From: Acestrorhynchus altus
Taxonomy: Eukaryota > Chordata > Actinopteri > Characiformes > Acestrorhynchidae
Assembly: GCA_034509495.1 (NCBI GenBank)
Contig: CM067514.1
Location: forward strand, 9,830,165-9,894,164
Direction of reading: 5' to 3'
Length of the DNA: 64,000 bases
The notes below the pieces were generated by a model. That model worked only from the letters and a program-made list of their open reading frames with translations, was not told the DNA's origin and did no database searches. The position numbers and the translations under genes were made by a program. Shown here piece by piece: positions 1-10,391 of this stretch (position 1 is the first letter of the stretch; each line of letters begins with the position of its first letter).

Positions 1-1244
1 CAGGTCTTTGATAGCCCCCTGGCCTCTTCCACCCACCCGCTGGGACTCTGAATGGAGGGGACCCTGGCACTGTCCAGTCTGGTTCTGCATGCCTCCTCCT
101 CCTCCTCCTCCAACTCCAGTGAGTCCACCTTCTCCAAAAGGTCCCTCAGCTCCTTATCCCTCTCCTCCCACATCTCCTGGCTCGAGTCCAGCTCGCTCTT
201 GACCGACTCCAGGTCCGTGCTCAGCCTCAGGCCGATGTACAAGCTCGTGTCCAGCTCGGTTCTGACCCGCTCCTCTTCCAGCAGCTCCTCCTGCTGTTCC
301 TCCTCTGCTCCCGGGGGTCCGGCGCGCCTGCGCTCCATCCAGCGCCGGTTCAGCTCCTCCTCGATCTGACTGGTCAGACTGGCCGCGAGGGCCTCGCGCT
401 CGGCCAGTTCCTCGTGCAAGCGCAGTACCTCCTCGCAGCGCTCCGCGTACTCCTCCAACCGCAACGCGAGCAGCACTCCCCCCGCGGGGCGCGCGCTCCC
501 GTCCCCCGGCTCCTCGCGCGCCGCGTCCTGTCCGACGGCGCCCACCAGGTACGTGTCCTGCACGTAGTTGACCCCGTGCGCCTTAACCCGGTCGAGGTGC
601 ACGCGCGCCTCGTGCCTGTCGATCTCCGCGTCGAGCTCCTCGAGCCTGCGGATCTGCTGACGGATGGTGTGGTCCTGCGAGACCACCACGTGCACGAGCG
701 TCTCCATCCTCTCGGCCGAGCGCGCGTCCTTGGCCACGGCGCGCGCGCGCCTCCTGTTCATCCTCTCGAGCTTCCTGAACGCCTTGCGCACGATCCGCCG
801 CTGCCGCTCGCGCGAGAGCGCCGTGCTGCCCGCGCTGACCGCGGCGGTGGAGCACGAGGACGAGGCGGCGGCGGCGGCGGCGGTGGCGCGCGCGCTCGCC
901 CGGCACACGCGCGGGCTGTCCCGACTCAGCACGACGCGCGCCTCCGCGCTCCGCGGCGCGCTGCCGGCCAGGGACGCCTCGCTGCGCACGAGCACGAAGC
1001 GCACGTTCTCCTGCTCGTCGCCCCACGCGCTCCACAGCCGCAGGATCTTGGTCTTGTGCGGCAGCACGCGCTCCGAGCCCCTCCACTTCTCCACGATGCA
1101 GTAGGAGCGCGGGCACGCGGGGCTGCTCTGCTCCTCCAGCAGCACCCTGATCACGTCCGCGCACGTGGTGCGTCTGGACAGACCGGACACGAGCTTCTCC
1201 TCGCGGCAGACCCACACGGAGATCTTGCTCTCCTCGGCCTCCAT
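1..1244 (-). CDS. rassf10: Ras association domain family member 10 (N-terminal RASSF), 3' end cut by window edge
   Basis: An open frame runs from an ATG at 1244-1242 to the window edge without a stop, giving 414 residues of an expected roughly 500. The start MEAEESKISVWVCREEKLVS leads into an RA (ubiquitin-like) domain at about residues 7-100, with CIVEKWRGSERVLP, KTKILRLW and the GDEQENVRFVLVRSEASL block. Next come a low-complexity Ala/Ser stretch (six alanines from a GCC run), a basic segment (RIVRKAFRKLERMNRRR), then the family block METLVHVVVSQDHTIRQQ and HGVNYVQDTYLVG. Long coiled coil follows, including SLYIGLRLSTDLESVKSELD and a Glu-rich run; the last visible residues are WVEEARGLSKT. 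All these blocks match RASSF10 as I know it. The gene is intronless here, as in human. N-terminal RASSF proteins (RASSF7-10) lack the SARAH domain; RASSF10 is described as a centrosome/cytoplasm protein and tumour suppressor. The GC-rich coding region is itself a CpG island. Only the C-terminal tail is missing. Confidence 0.96.
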   Translation of the reverse strand, partial: MEAEESKISVWVCREEKLVSGLSRRTTCADVIRVLLEEQSSPACPRSYCIVEKWRGSERVLPHKTKILRLWSAWGDEQENVRFVLVRSEASLAGSAPRSAEARVVLSRDSPRVCRASARATAAAAAASSSCSTAAVSAGSTALSRERQRRIVRKAFRKLERMNRRRARAVAKDARSAERMETLVHVVVSQDHTIRQQIRRLEELDAEIDRHEARVHLDRVKAHGVNYVQDTYLVGAVGQDAAREEPGDGSARPAGGVLLALRLEEYAERCEEVLRLHEELAEREALAASLTSQIEEELNRRWMERRRAGPPGAEEEQQEELLEEERVRTELDTSLYIGLRLSTDLESVKSELDSSQEMWEERDKELRDLLEKVDSLELEEEEEEACRTRLDSARVPSIQSPSGWVEEARGLSKT

Positions 1245-1760
1245 CGCTCGCGCGTTTTCGCTCGGCTGCAGTTTGGGGGGTTTTCGTCTCTGAGCTGGAA
1301 AAACGAAAGACTTTTCAGCCGAATTCAGGACCCAGAGTCCGGGCACGCGCTCCTGGCACGCGCTCGCCGAGACGCAGTAAAGTTTCCAGCGCCGCTGGTT
1401 TGTTTTGGATTTTTTTTCTTCTTCCAAATCCCGCCCGTTTTCCGAAAAACACGCCCTCCTCATCTGTGATTGGCTGTTCGGTTTCTGCTCATTACCGGAG
1501 CACAGGTTTTCAGCACAGCAAGTCACGCCTCCTGCTCTGTGATTGGCCTTTGTAGTTCGTACTCAAATTCATTGTACAAATTTCCCCACCTGTTTTCCAA
1601 CAAGCCACGCCCCCTGAACCTGTGTGTATTTCACACAGCAGACATAAAACCACAGCTTGACCTGTCCAATAAGAAAAGAGCTGGACAGACACCAGTTCCT
1701 CTTTGGGCTGGATGTCTGGACAACACAGCACTGTCACATGGTTCATCCAAACATACACAG
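1245..1760 (-). promoter_or_regulatory. rassf10 5' flank / promoter with repeated CACGCC-CCAAT modules
   Basis: This is the sequence directly upstream of the rassf10 ATG. It carries two inverted CCAAT boxes (ATTGG on the plus strand at 1469-1473 and 1542-1546), each in a near-identical context: CACGCC, TCCT, then CTGTGATTGGC. A third CACGCC motif lies near 1606 and another CCAAT near 1669. An E2F-like TCCCGCCC sits at 1429-1436. No convincing TATA box is seen. NF-Y (CCAAT) and Sp/KLF (CACGCCC) binding is inferred from motif identity. The transcription start is probably between about 1250 and 1460 but cannot be placed. Confidence 0.6.
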
Positions 1761-2049
1761 TTCTAATGATTAGTCATACTAAACCCTTCATGCATGCTGA
1801 GGACCGGTCAGTTTCTATGGGTATTGATTGACGCTACTGTCCCAGAGTGAAATGGAAAGGGAGGAGCTGTCTGCAGTTGTGTTCTATGCACTAATACTCT
1901 GAGTACTGTGGTACCAGTGGTGGTACGTGAAGCATCCCAAGGTGGTGACTTCAGATCAGCTCAGAAAATCTGCTGCATGCAATAAATATTAACCTGTCAT
2001 TTTCATAAATCAGTGCATTTGTTCATCTTCAGTGCTTAACTCGTTAGAG

Positions 2050-2221
2050 CAGGCGAGTCCAATCTCATCTGTAAAGAGCTGCAGGTTTTCCATCCAATAA
2101 AGCATTAGCTTTACTGAAGAGACCAACTGATTAAACAAGTAGAATCCGATGTGCTTCAGCTGGTTTGGAATGAAAACCTGCAGCCACACCGGCTCCTTTA
2201 GGATAAGATCGGACACCCCTG
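2050..2221. mobile_element. hAT-like MITE (172 bp) with imperfect 8-bp target duplication
   Basis: The left end CAGGCGAGTCC and the right end GGACACCCCTG are imperfect inverted repeats. The flanks CGTTAGAG (2042-2049) and CATTAGAC (2222-2229) agree at 6 of 8 positions, as expected for an old hAT insertion. The interior has a second inverted pair around GCAGGTTTTC / GAAAACCTGC. It has the same type of ends as the element at 61654-61846. Confidence 0.55.
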
Positions 2222-3512
2222 CATTAGACCCCTAACGCAGACCCCTGTGTAACATGATTTGGTCAGGTAATGTCTGCTTTACGATTTTTAAAAATTTATA
2301 CGTCTATAGATTTTTACGTCACTATGACTGTTATGAGGAGTTTTATGCTGGAGTTATGACTTCTAAAGTATACAGTCGTGAGTTCCTCAGGGAGAGCTGG
2401 CAACCCCTTTAATCTGGCTTTAGAGTCCTGACAGAGGAGCAAGAGTCGGAAGGCCAAAACTAGCCCACTGTAACACCACTCTCCACTGCTTTGTGTGTCA
2501 GTCAGATCACCCCACTCAGTGAAGCACCCGCTGAGGGGCCTGTTAAAAGTGCTCTGTTTGTAGAACGTGAAGTAGACGTTAGGGCATCTGTCAGCAACAG
2601 ATAGCCGTTCGCAGAGAGCTAGAACACAAGGCAACCATAAGCTGTTAGCCAACTATCAAGAGATATTCTAAGATAGTAAACTACGAGGTAAATCAGGTGT
2701 AACAATGATGCTATTGTTTACATCATATATGGGTTACCGCAATTTAGATTTTAGGATCATTGTTTGAGCCTAGATTTATGATAATTACTATTTTGCTTTA
2801 ATGGGAGACAATTTAATGCAAGTAAAGACTGCTATGCCAAGTTTGAGCTTACCTTGTCTCAGTCCGTCTGTGAAATGTCTGTGGGCTTTATAGCCTGGAT
2901 TCAGTACCGTTTACAGGTTCATACACTAATGCTGTCAACAGGACAGTTGGTCATATCTAAGTGTAAGGTTGGAGGATAGCATTTCCACTTTCTGCAGTCA
3001 GGTTGTTTGGATCAGTGCTGTCGATAGATGATCATTTATCCAAAGATCAATCCTTTGACATTTGATACAAAAGTAAATTTCATTTTCCTGGACAGATTCT
3101 GTTCTGAGATTTTTCCCCTCAGCTTCATGCAGCCTCCTTGCTAAGGAGAACATAATGGGTGATATCAAGGTCAGGAAAAAATGATTGTATAATACATTGA
3201 TGACAATTATCATGACAGTCAGTGCTGCCATTTCTCTGAATGAATGAGACACAGTTTGATCTGGGCTACAAATGTGTTTCCATTCAATACGCAGTCAGAC
3301 TGTGTTGATTTCTGTGAAGTTGTAATGGAATGATCATGTATAGTTAATGGATGATGGACTCGTTCAGCAGAGAAATTTGCAGTCCACTGGAGCAGTTGCT
3401 GTGGCTCACCGTGGCTCAGAGGATTTATGTGTAAGGTCACAAAATCCCTCATGAGGATTTACCCTCTTTTTTTTGCATTGTCCCTGATAAAATCGGAATC
3501 CTGTGCATCACG

Positions 3513-3514
<2 letters not shown>

Positions 3515-3559
<45 letters not shown>
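3515..3559. repeat. (GT)n microsatellite
   Basis: Uninterrupted GT dinucleotide array of about 22 units. Confidence 0.97.
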
Positions 3560-3560
<1 letters not shown>

Positions 3561-3904
3561 AGATTTCATAACCTTTTCAGTACATTATAGATGACTAAAA
3601 ATACAGTGGATAACTCCACCTTTGACTGCAACTTGGATAAAAACGTATTTTTCTGAGAATGTTATGAAACCAACTTGACCCCAGCACTAAGAAGGACTTC
3701 TCAGTAAACTGGATAAAGGAAGCTAGATGATGAGGACTGTCCGACAAGGATTTTAGTCTCTTACAGGACTTTAACAGGTTAACTTTGAAATTCTGCTTCA
3801 ACTCTCCTGACCTGATTGTTTATTAATCTTATTAAATATTCACCGAATTTGAACCCCATCATACCAGTGAACTAACAGCACAATAACATCATAACATCAA
3901 GTTA

Positions 3905-4085
3905 GTGGTAGGATAGATAGATTTGACTGGATAAATGTGCAAGTACAATACAGGGGTTGATGGAAGATGGATAGACAGAGGTAGATTGATGGTTGGGTGG
4001 ATAGATGACTTGACGAAGATAAATAGATGGAGATGGTCAGATTTATACATTACTGGATGAATAGAGAAATGGATATGGATGAATA
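3905..4085. repeat. Degenerate GATA/GGAT tetranucleotide repeat
   Basis: A stretch of scattered GATA, GGAT and TAGATGGA units with point changes and interspersed sequence, consistent with a decayed (GATA)n or (GGAT)n microsatellite. Confidence 0.6.
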
Positions 4086-5304
4086 GCCATTGCACACTTT
4101 CGGTCACTCTTACACCTCTTGACATGATTAGCGTGGGGCACTGGGTTCAAGATTTCTTCCGCTCCATGGTCTGATAGGACACAACACATCTGTCCTGACC
4201 TTTCCTTTAATCCTCTCCTAAAGAGGAAAGCTTGGAAGAGAACGATTTCCCTCGTCAGGTTTTGGGCCCACTTTAGAATGAAGTGTAAGCACTTTGACTA
4301 AAACTGTGATGATGGCTGTGTCCAATGGTGACATGCTTTGTTTTGTAACAGCAGTGGTTCTCGGAGAGCGGCAGCAGCAGCAATGATTCACTGGTACTGG
4401 GGATGAAATTGGCTCTGTTAGTGTAGGAGGATAATCACACATCACTGGCCCCTGCTGTATTGGGTTTCAATGAGTGAAGTTTGTTCTCTAAGAATTAGTT
4501 GAACAATCTCTCCCCCTAGTGTTCAGCATCATTATTACATGTACTTTAAACAGGGTTTTAAGCAAATCAGCATACAGTTGATATCCTTTTGGTCTAGACT
4601 TGCTTGGGACTATTGACTGAAATAAGACTAAAATTAATGAATTATTGACTAAAATTTTATATTTTTGTCAATGTTGGACTACTGATTCCTTTGTTCTTTT
4701 GTTTTTTGAAGTGAAAAGTGGTACATTTTTGGGTAAATAAATGGGTCATCTTCAGTGACCAGTCCCATTTTCTCTTTGTGAAGACAACCAATGATTCTGT
4801 GTATTGAGGCACCGTAAGTGTGCAACCAAAACACCCATCTGTTTTATTTCCTTTATGGGTCAGTGTACCTGATAATAAGAATTGTGATCTGTAATATTGT
4901 AATACTGTACACTGTAAAATCATAAAATTGTCTGAGATATTTCACAGCGGAAAGATCTCATACTGTTGCAGGATTACTTGGAACTTTTGAGGAATGATTG
5001 TTTTTACTTCATGAGTTCACAACATCTGTTTGCAAAATGGCTCTGGCTACATTTCCAAGCAGCTCGTCTTTGAGCAAGCAGGGCCGCAAGTAGAAGAGTG
5101 CACCACCACGCCCATGCCAGTTAAACCTTCCTCCAGGTCCTTGTGGTCATGTAGAGTTCAGTTGGTTCCCTAGATCTTGGCTTTACCACAGTTTCCCTTA
5201 ACTGGTCTTTCTTAAGGACAGTGGAAATTATGAACTGGAAGTGCGTTTATATTCACATGAATCACGGGATATCCTTATGTAAATTGGTTATAAAGTGGTG
5301 TTAC

Positions 5305-5750
5305 CTAAGAGGATGGCTCCTTGTGAGGTTGAACACTGGTCAGTGTGCTGGTGGCAAGGTGACATGAATTTTCAGTTCAAGCAAGGCATGGTAATGAGTG
5401 GCAGATGGGATGGGATATTCCATTTCTGAAGTTGTGTGGGCATATAACATTCCTCAGTTTCTCAAGTGCATTTAAGAACCACAGCAACTCGGCCACAGTG
5501 TCAAACCATGTGAAGTTACAGAGCACGGACGCTGAATGTTGTCGAGCTCTTGGAGATGTTACAGTGACGAACTCCATATTAAACTCCTCAACCATCCTGA
5601 ACTCTTCACCAACAATTCTCAGGGTCATACACTTCGATGAAACGGTGGCACATGCCTTATGTAGCCTACATTTGTCGAGACAGCTGACAATAGTCACACA
5701 ACAGGACATTGTGGACATTTTGATTCCTTGCCACACATAACTGCCCTTAA
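5305..5750. repeat. Unclassified dispersed repeat, related to 37885-38160
   Basis: The order of short matching blocks (CTTGTGAG, AACACTGG, a CAAGGT block, then GCAAGG followed by a G-rich run and TTCC, then CAG after a TAACA-type block) is shared with 37885-38160 in the same orientation. The minus strand has a 127-codon open frame at 5377-5760 with no domain I recognise. Probably a non-autonomous or decayed DNA transposon; the family is not identified. Confidence 0.45.
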
Positions 5751-6553
5751 GCATTTTCATAAGTACATATGTTGATTTTTAAGAAAATATTTAAATTTTC
5801 TAAAGTAGAATCACACCACAGGACTAACAAAATCGGACATGTTGATGGTTTGACAGAAAGTATGAAATTTGTTAAATCGATAAGAGATTGATTAGATTAA
5901 CTTCCAAACATCAATTCGCAGAGTAACAAAAGGCCCCCTATAGTTATCCTTCAAACAGCCCTGGTTAAAAAACTGATCATCCGTCACACCGCAGGACATT
6001 TTCATTACAGTTTAATTTATTGTGATTATAATTGTAGGGTCTTTGAGCATTTTGAAACCATATAATGGTAAATTAAACTCATCGTCACTCCACATGACAT
6101 TATGCATGTTTCTCTTATAGTGAGAGCAAGAAATTAAATCTAAATGCGAAACGGTTACATAACATTCTATTTTGCATTAATGACACAAAAGAAAAACATT
6201 CTATTCAATATTTTTACTTCATTAACAGTAAAATCACCTACATGTGAGGAGCATGTCATATTGGATACACAAACCCACACACAGCTGTGCAGCAAGATGG
6301 GTTCATAAGAATGGCACAACAAGCAATACCTACAACATTGTGGTTCTGTCCATTGTAGCAGTGCAGAGACAGTTTTGCAAAATACAGAAAGGTTTTTAGG
6401 GGTAAAGTATCTAGGTTTGTTGATCTTGTATGATATCAATGCGTGTATGTGTTCTGCAGTGTGTGCAAGTATGGTTTGATGGTGTTGGTCATATGCTAGT
6501 CCATATTGGCTTTGCTAGGTCTATACAGGTTATAATTTTTTTCAAATGAGATG

Positions 6554-6725
6554 TAGCTCACTATAAAAAGTACAAGTTCCTTGAGGAATATTCACATTAT
6601 TTAATTTAAAACTGTGGAGGAACCTCAGAGTGCTTCTAGGCACCTTTAAGAAACCCTCATGCTTTTATTGAAGGTTCCTTGACAAAAGTTCAAGGCCCTT
6701 GTCCTTTTTACAGTGTATAGCTAGC
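6554..6725. mobile_element. Short MITE with TACACTGTAAAAAG-type inverted ends
   Basis: The left end (TAGCTCACTATAAAAAG) and the reverse complement of the right end (TAGCTATACACTGTAAAAAG) are imperfect inverted repeats about 28 bp long. The interior has GAGGAACCTCAG and GGTTCCTTGA motifs. A related partial copy lies near 63715-63790. Confidence 0.5.
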
Positions 6726-9296
6726 TTATTTGTATTTATTCATTGCTATGAGAGCTTTTTCAACTTCAACACTTTTTTGACTGCCACTCCACTGATACAT
6801 TGCAGATCTCTCTCCAATGCTAGCTTTTGTGACTCCTCAGGCTGTGCATATTTATATGTTGTGGAAAAGGGACACTGGAAGTAGGGAAATTCCATTTTCT
6901 TGGTCAGATTTTTCAAAAGCTTGCTTACCCTTACTGGTCTCTGCAAATCACTTACATCAGATCTGATCGGCAACACTTGTTAGAAATGATGAGACAAGGA
7001 GAGGATTGTTTTTACTTATTTTATTCAATAATGTATACATACAAAGGATCTAGAAAGCTACAAAATATCTACCACTTTATCAAGAAGGCATCAAAATGTT
7101 ACAGAGCAAAGACAAGACCATATGCAGTAAAGAACACATACACATAGCAGGTTTTCTTCTCTCCCCTCTCGCCTTTGCTCCAATGCTTTTACCATCGTTA
7201 TGGATATTAAAAGATATCACACCTTTGTACCAAGAAAAGCCAGAATATATAATTTTATACAAAGCACCTTTTTACAAAAAAAATCTCTGCACACAAATAG
7301 TTTTCTTTTTTATGATACTATTTTGAACTAGAGAATAGTTCACTTTAAAGCCAACGTCTTAAATGGTAATGAACGAAGGAGGTACCAGTACCTACACACA
7401 GACAAAATACAAATAAAGAACAAGAGCTAGACTGCTGACGTGTCATGATCCCATTATGAAAGTAACTGCTTTAGTGTCCGTTACTATCAAAACAGTGTCC
7501 TAACATTCATTGTGTTAAAGGCATTGATGTTCGGCTCTTTAGCCAAGTAAAGGGGTGGCAGCTGGAATCATTTTCAGGCGGAACTGACAATGTCAAAAGG
7601 TACCAACAGTGCAGCAGTAACAGTTTCACTGCCCTTTCACTGGGCCTCCAATATACTGACATCACAAAACACACAACAGGAATACACGTCTCCAGAATTC
7701 ACGCGACGTGAACAAGAACGGAGAGGAAAGTTGAGAACAAACCAACATCAACAAAAACAATAAAAAAAATCCAAAATAGTCTTACCGCTTTTAGATCAAG
7801 CGTACTAAAACTCCACAGTTTACATTAAGCAGTACAACATACAGATCATTTGGACATAGTCTGCAATTGTCGTTTAGAAATGATTGAAATGGACAAAAAC
7901 CCACAAACTGGAAAAAGTGAGCTGAAGTTTAAAGTCATTAACAGTAAAGGTCTTAAGAACTGATTCCCAGTTGATAATTTGAACTGTTGCACCACTTAAG
8001 AAACGTGTGAAAGAAACTGGCAACTGTATTTCTCCAAATTCCAGTAAATTCAAGATGATTCTGCACCATTTAAAGAGAAAATGATGAGATAAAAAAAGCA
8101 TAGTGATGCAAAAGAAATAAGGGTTCTGACTTCAGTAAGAAATGGAACACCCACCCCCAACAAAAAAGTCCTTAAAAACAGAAATGGAGGTGCTTCCAAA
8201 ATATGTCTGCCAGAAAAAAAACCCAAAAGCCTAAACCATTATTATTCATTTCTCTAATCAATAATTTTCACATGTTATGTCAATAATTCTCCATTGTCCC
8301 TTGTTGTCTACTAGAAAATTTTTTTTTAGAAAAGGCATTGTGGTGAATATTTTCTTACATCCACTTATTTGGTTTTTCAGTTGATAATCTTAGTAATGCA
8401 AAAGAAGAGTTTGTCTTTTCTAAGCTGGAAAAAACAAAAACAAAAATGTGAACCAAAGGCACTTTCATGCTACAGTGCAGGAGACAAGGAGGAGAAAACT
8501 GTACCTCCAAGGAAATTTTTGGTCTTCTTCCGATAAGAAAGGCATGGTCAGTTGGTTTGAGTAGTGTTTTATTTACTGTACTGTATGAGATGCAGTGATA
8601 GTTCGAGCCACTGGTCAATGCACACACTGGGTGCCTCTTGCATTCAGGTGACACAAAACACAGTAGAAAAGTATTTTAGTGTTTCTTGGGCAATGAGAGA
8701 AAGAGAGAAAGAGAAGTTCTTCCACGTTCATGCAGGTCAGGAGGCTTCCACTAAGGCACTGTGCTGGATATTGTTTACGCTTTGGCAGCTCTGTACTGTA
8801 CAATTCCTACAACATGTGACAAGAACAAGAAAAGTCTTCCAGCTTAGGAAAGAGCTCACAGCTTTAGTGGCATCTTTTGGGAGAAAAAAAAAAAAAGAAA
8901 AAAAAAATCACAACAATGGTTAAGGCTCACAGTCTCTGGAGAAGACCGGAGGAGGCCACTGAGGCATGGGCTTGGTGGTTTTTGGAGTTAAAGGCAGCAG
9001 AGGGACTCCTTAAATAAGAGAAGGTCCATAGAAACGGGCGAGATAGTCTCTTAAAATGAAAAATTCCTATATGATTCTTGGCTTTAGGCCTGTGGATGAA
9101 GGTGTGAAAACTGGGCTTAAAAACGTGTTACAATACTGTCCAAAAATCCATTCAATTCCAGTCAAAAGAGCCATTAAGTGCAAGTTACTCAGGTACACGT
9201 TTCATAGCTAACATTTATCATGACATTAGATGCAAGATAATCAATCCACTTGCTTCAAGAGTACATTCACTCCCAGTATCGGGGGTTTCCCACCTA
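6726..9296 (-). other. Candidate distal part of the tead1 3' UTR with possible poly(A) signal
   Basis: Read on the minus strand, this continues downstream of the tead1 stop. A canonical AATAAA lies on the minus strand near 7013-7022 (TTATTTTATT on the plus strand). Human TEAD1 has a several-kilobase 3' UTR, so a UTR reaching here is plausible but unproven. No open frame with a recognisable domain is present. Long A-runs occur at 8883-8913. Confidence 0.25.
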
Positions 9297-10389
9297 CAGT
9301 CATGTGTAAAAGTTAGGACACCCCACAAACACCTTTGTCTTTCACATATTTAAACATATGGACATTTGGATGGAAGTGATATAACTAAACACAAAACTGA
9401 AGAAATGTATTAACATTATTTGCGTTTAAAAGAATGTAATTTTCTTATGAGGAAAAGTTAGGACACCCTCACGTTTATTTACGTGAAATGCCTACAATTA
9501 GAATCAGGTGCAGAACATCGGCTGCAAATGAGACCATCGTTAGAAAGAACTTTGGAGGAGGCTGTCTTATTTAAACCTCAGACATTAATTTGGTTTGCTC
9601 TTGATTAGTGAAGTTGTTCCATTGTCCTGAGACAAAAATGCAACTTGAGGACCTTTCGAACAACCGCCAACATGCTCAGGCCATCCTAGCAAGTTCAGTC
9701 CAAGAGCAGACCAGCAGACCACTAAGTATTTACTCATAAAGCAACAAAGGTGATGGTGTGGATGTTGATCACCTCTGCATCACTCCCAGTTTTCCAACTC
9801 ATCCCAAAAGTACTGGATGGGGCACCATCCATTTTTTTAGAGCCCTTGCTGTAACACATCAGGACAATGTGAACACACAGACAAAGAGCAGGACTACAAT
9901 GTGCTTTGGACGGATGAATCCAAAGTTGAATTATTTGGGCACAGTAACAGAAGAACCAGAACCTTAGACCAATTGTGAAGCATGGGGGTTGGATGGGCTA
10001 TGGTTTGGGAGAGCTCTCCATCATAGAAACCACTATGAAATCTTTGAATTGGAGGGGGATTGAGGAAAACATTTGTGTCCGTCTTTGTACAGGTGGACGT
10101 GCATCACATAGCTGAAATAATTCCACATAGAGGAGTGGGAAAATCTGTCAGAGACAAGTAGATGGTTACTGAAAACATCTACTGTAAGTGACATTATTTC
10201 AGCCAGTAAAGGAAACAACACCTATTAGGGCATGTAGTGTCCTAATTTTATATTTTATGACATTTTAATGTTGCTGATATATCCACCCCATCTCTCAATG
10301 TAGATAAAATGAAGATCTAATGTTTGTATTTAAAATATGTTAAAAAGACAAAGGTGTTCATGAAGGGACCAAACTGTTTCACATGACTG
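9297..10389 (+). mobile_element. Tc1-like transposon, internally deleted and disabled (family A)
   Basis: Bounded by TA dinucleotides (9295-9296 and 10390-10391) with inverted ends CAGTCATGTG and CACATGACTG. Longer TIRs share the ACACCTTTGTCTTT block. Inside, plus-strand translation shows a Tc1 transposase fragment around 9898-9970 (VLWTDESKVELFGHSNRRT) followed by a stop, and other parts are missing. Length is 1093 bp, against about 1.6 kb for full Tc1-like elements of fish. A relative in inverse orientation ends at 38808. Confidence 0.85.
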
Positions 10390-10391
10390 TA

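Larger units (their letters stand above)
2230..6553. other. Intergenic spacer with simple repeats; no gene seen
   Basis: AT-rich DNA between rassf10 and the putative tead1 3' UTR. No coding exon, RNA gene or long conserved-looking block was recognised apart from the listed repeats. The open frames here have no recognisable domains. Confidence 0.6.

Noticed and set aside
414..1469. Long plus-strand open frame of 351 codons, Arg/Ala-rich
   Set aside because: It is antisense to the rassf10 coding region; GC-rich coding DNA leaves long antisense frames. The minus frame matches RASSF10 throughout.
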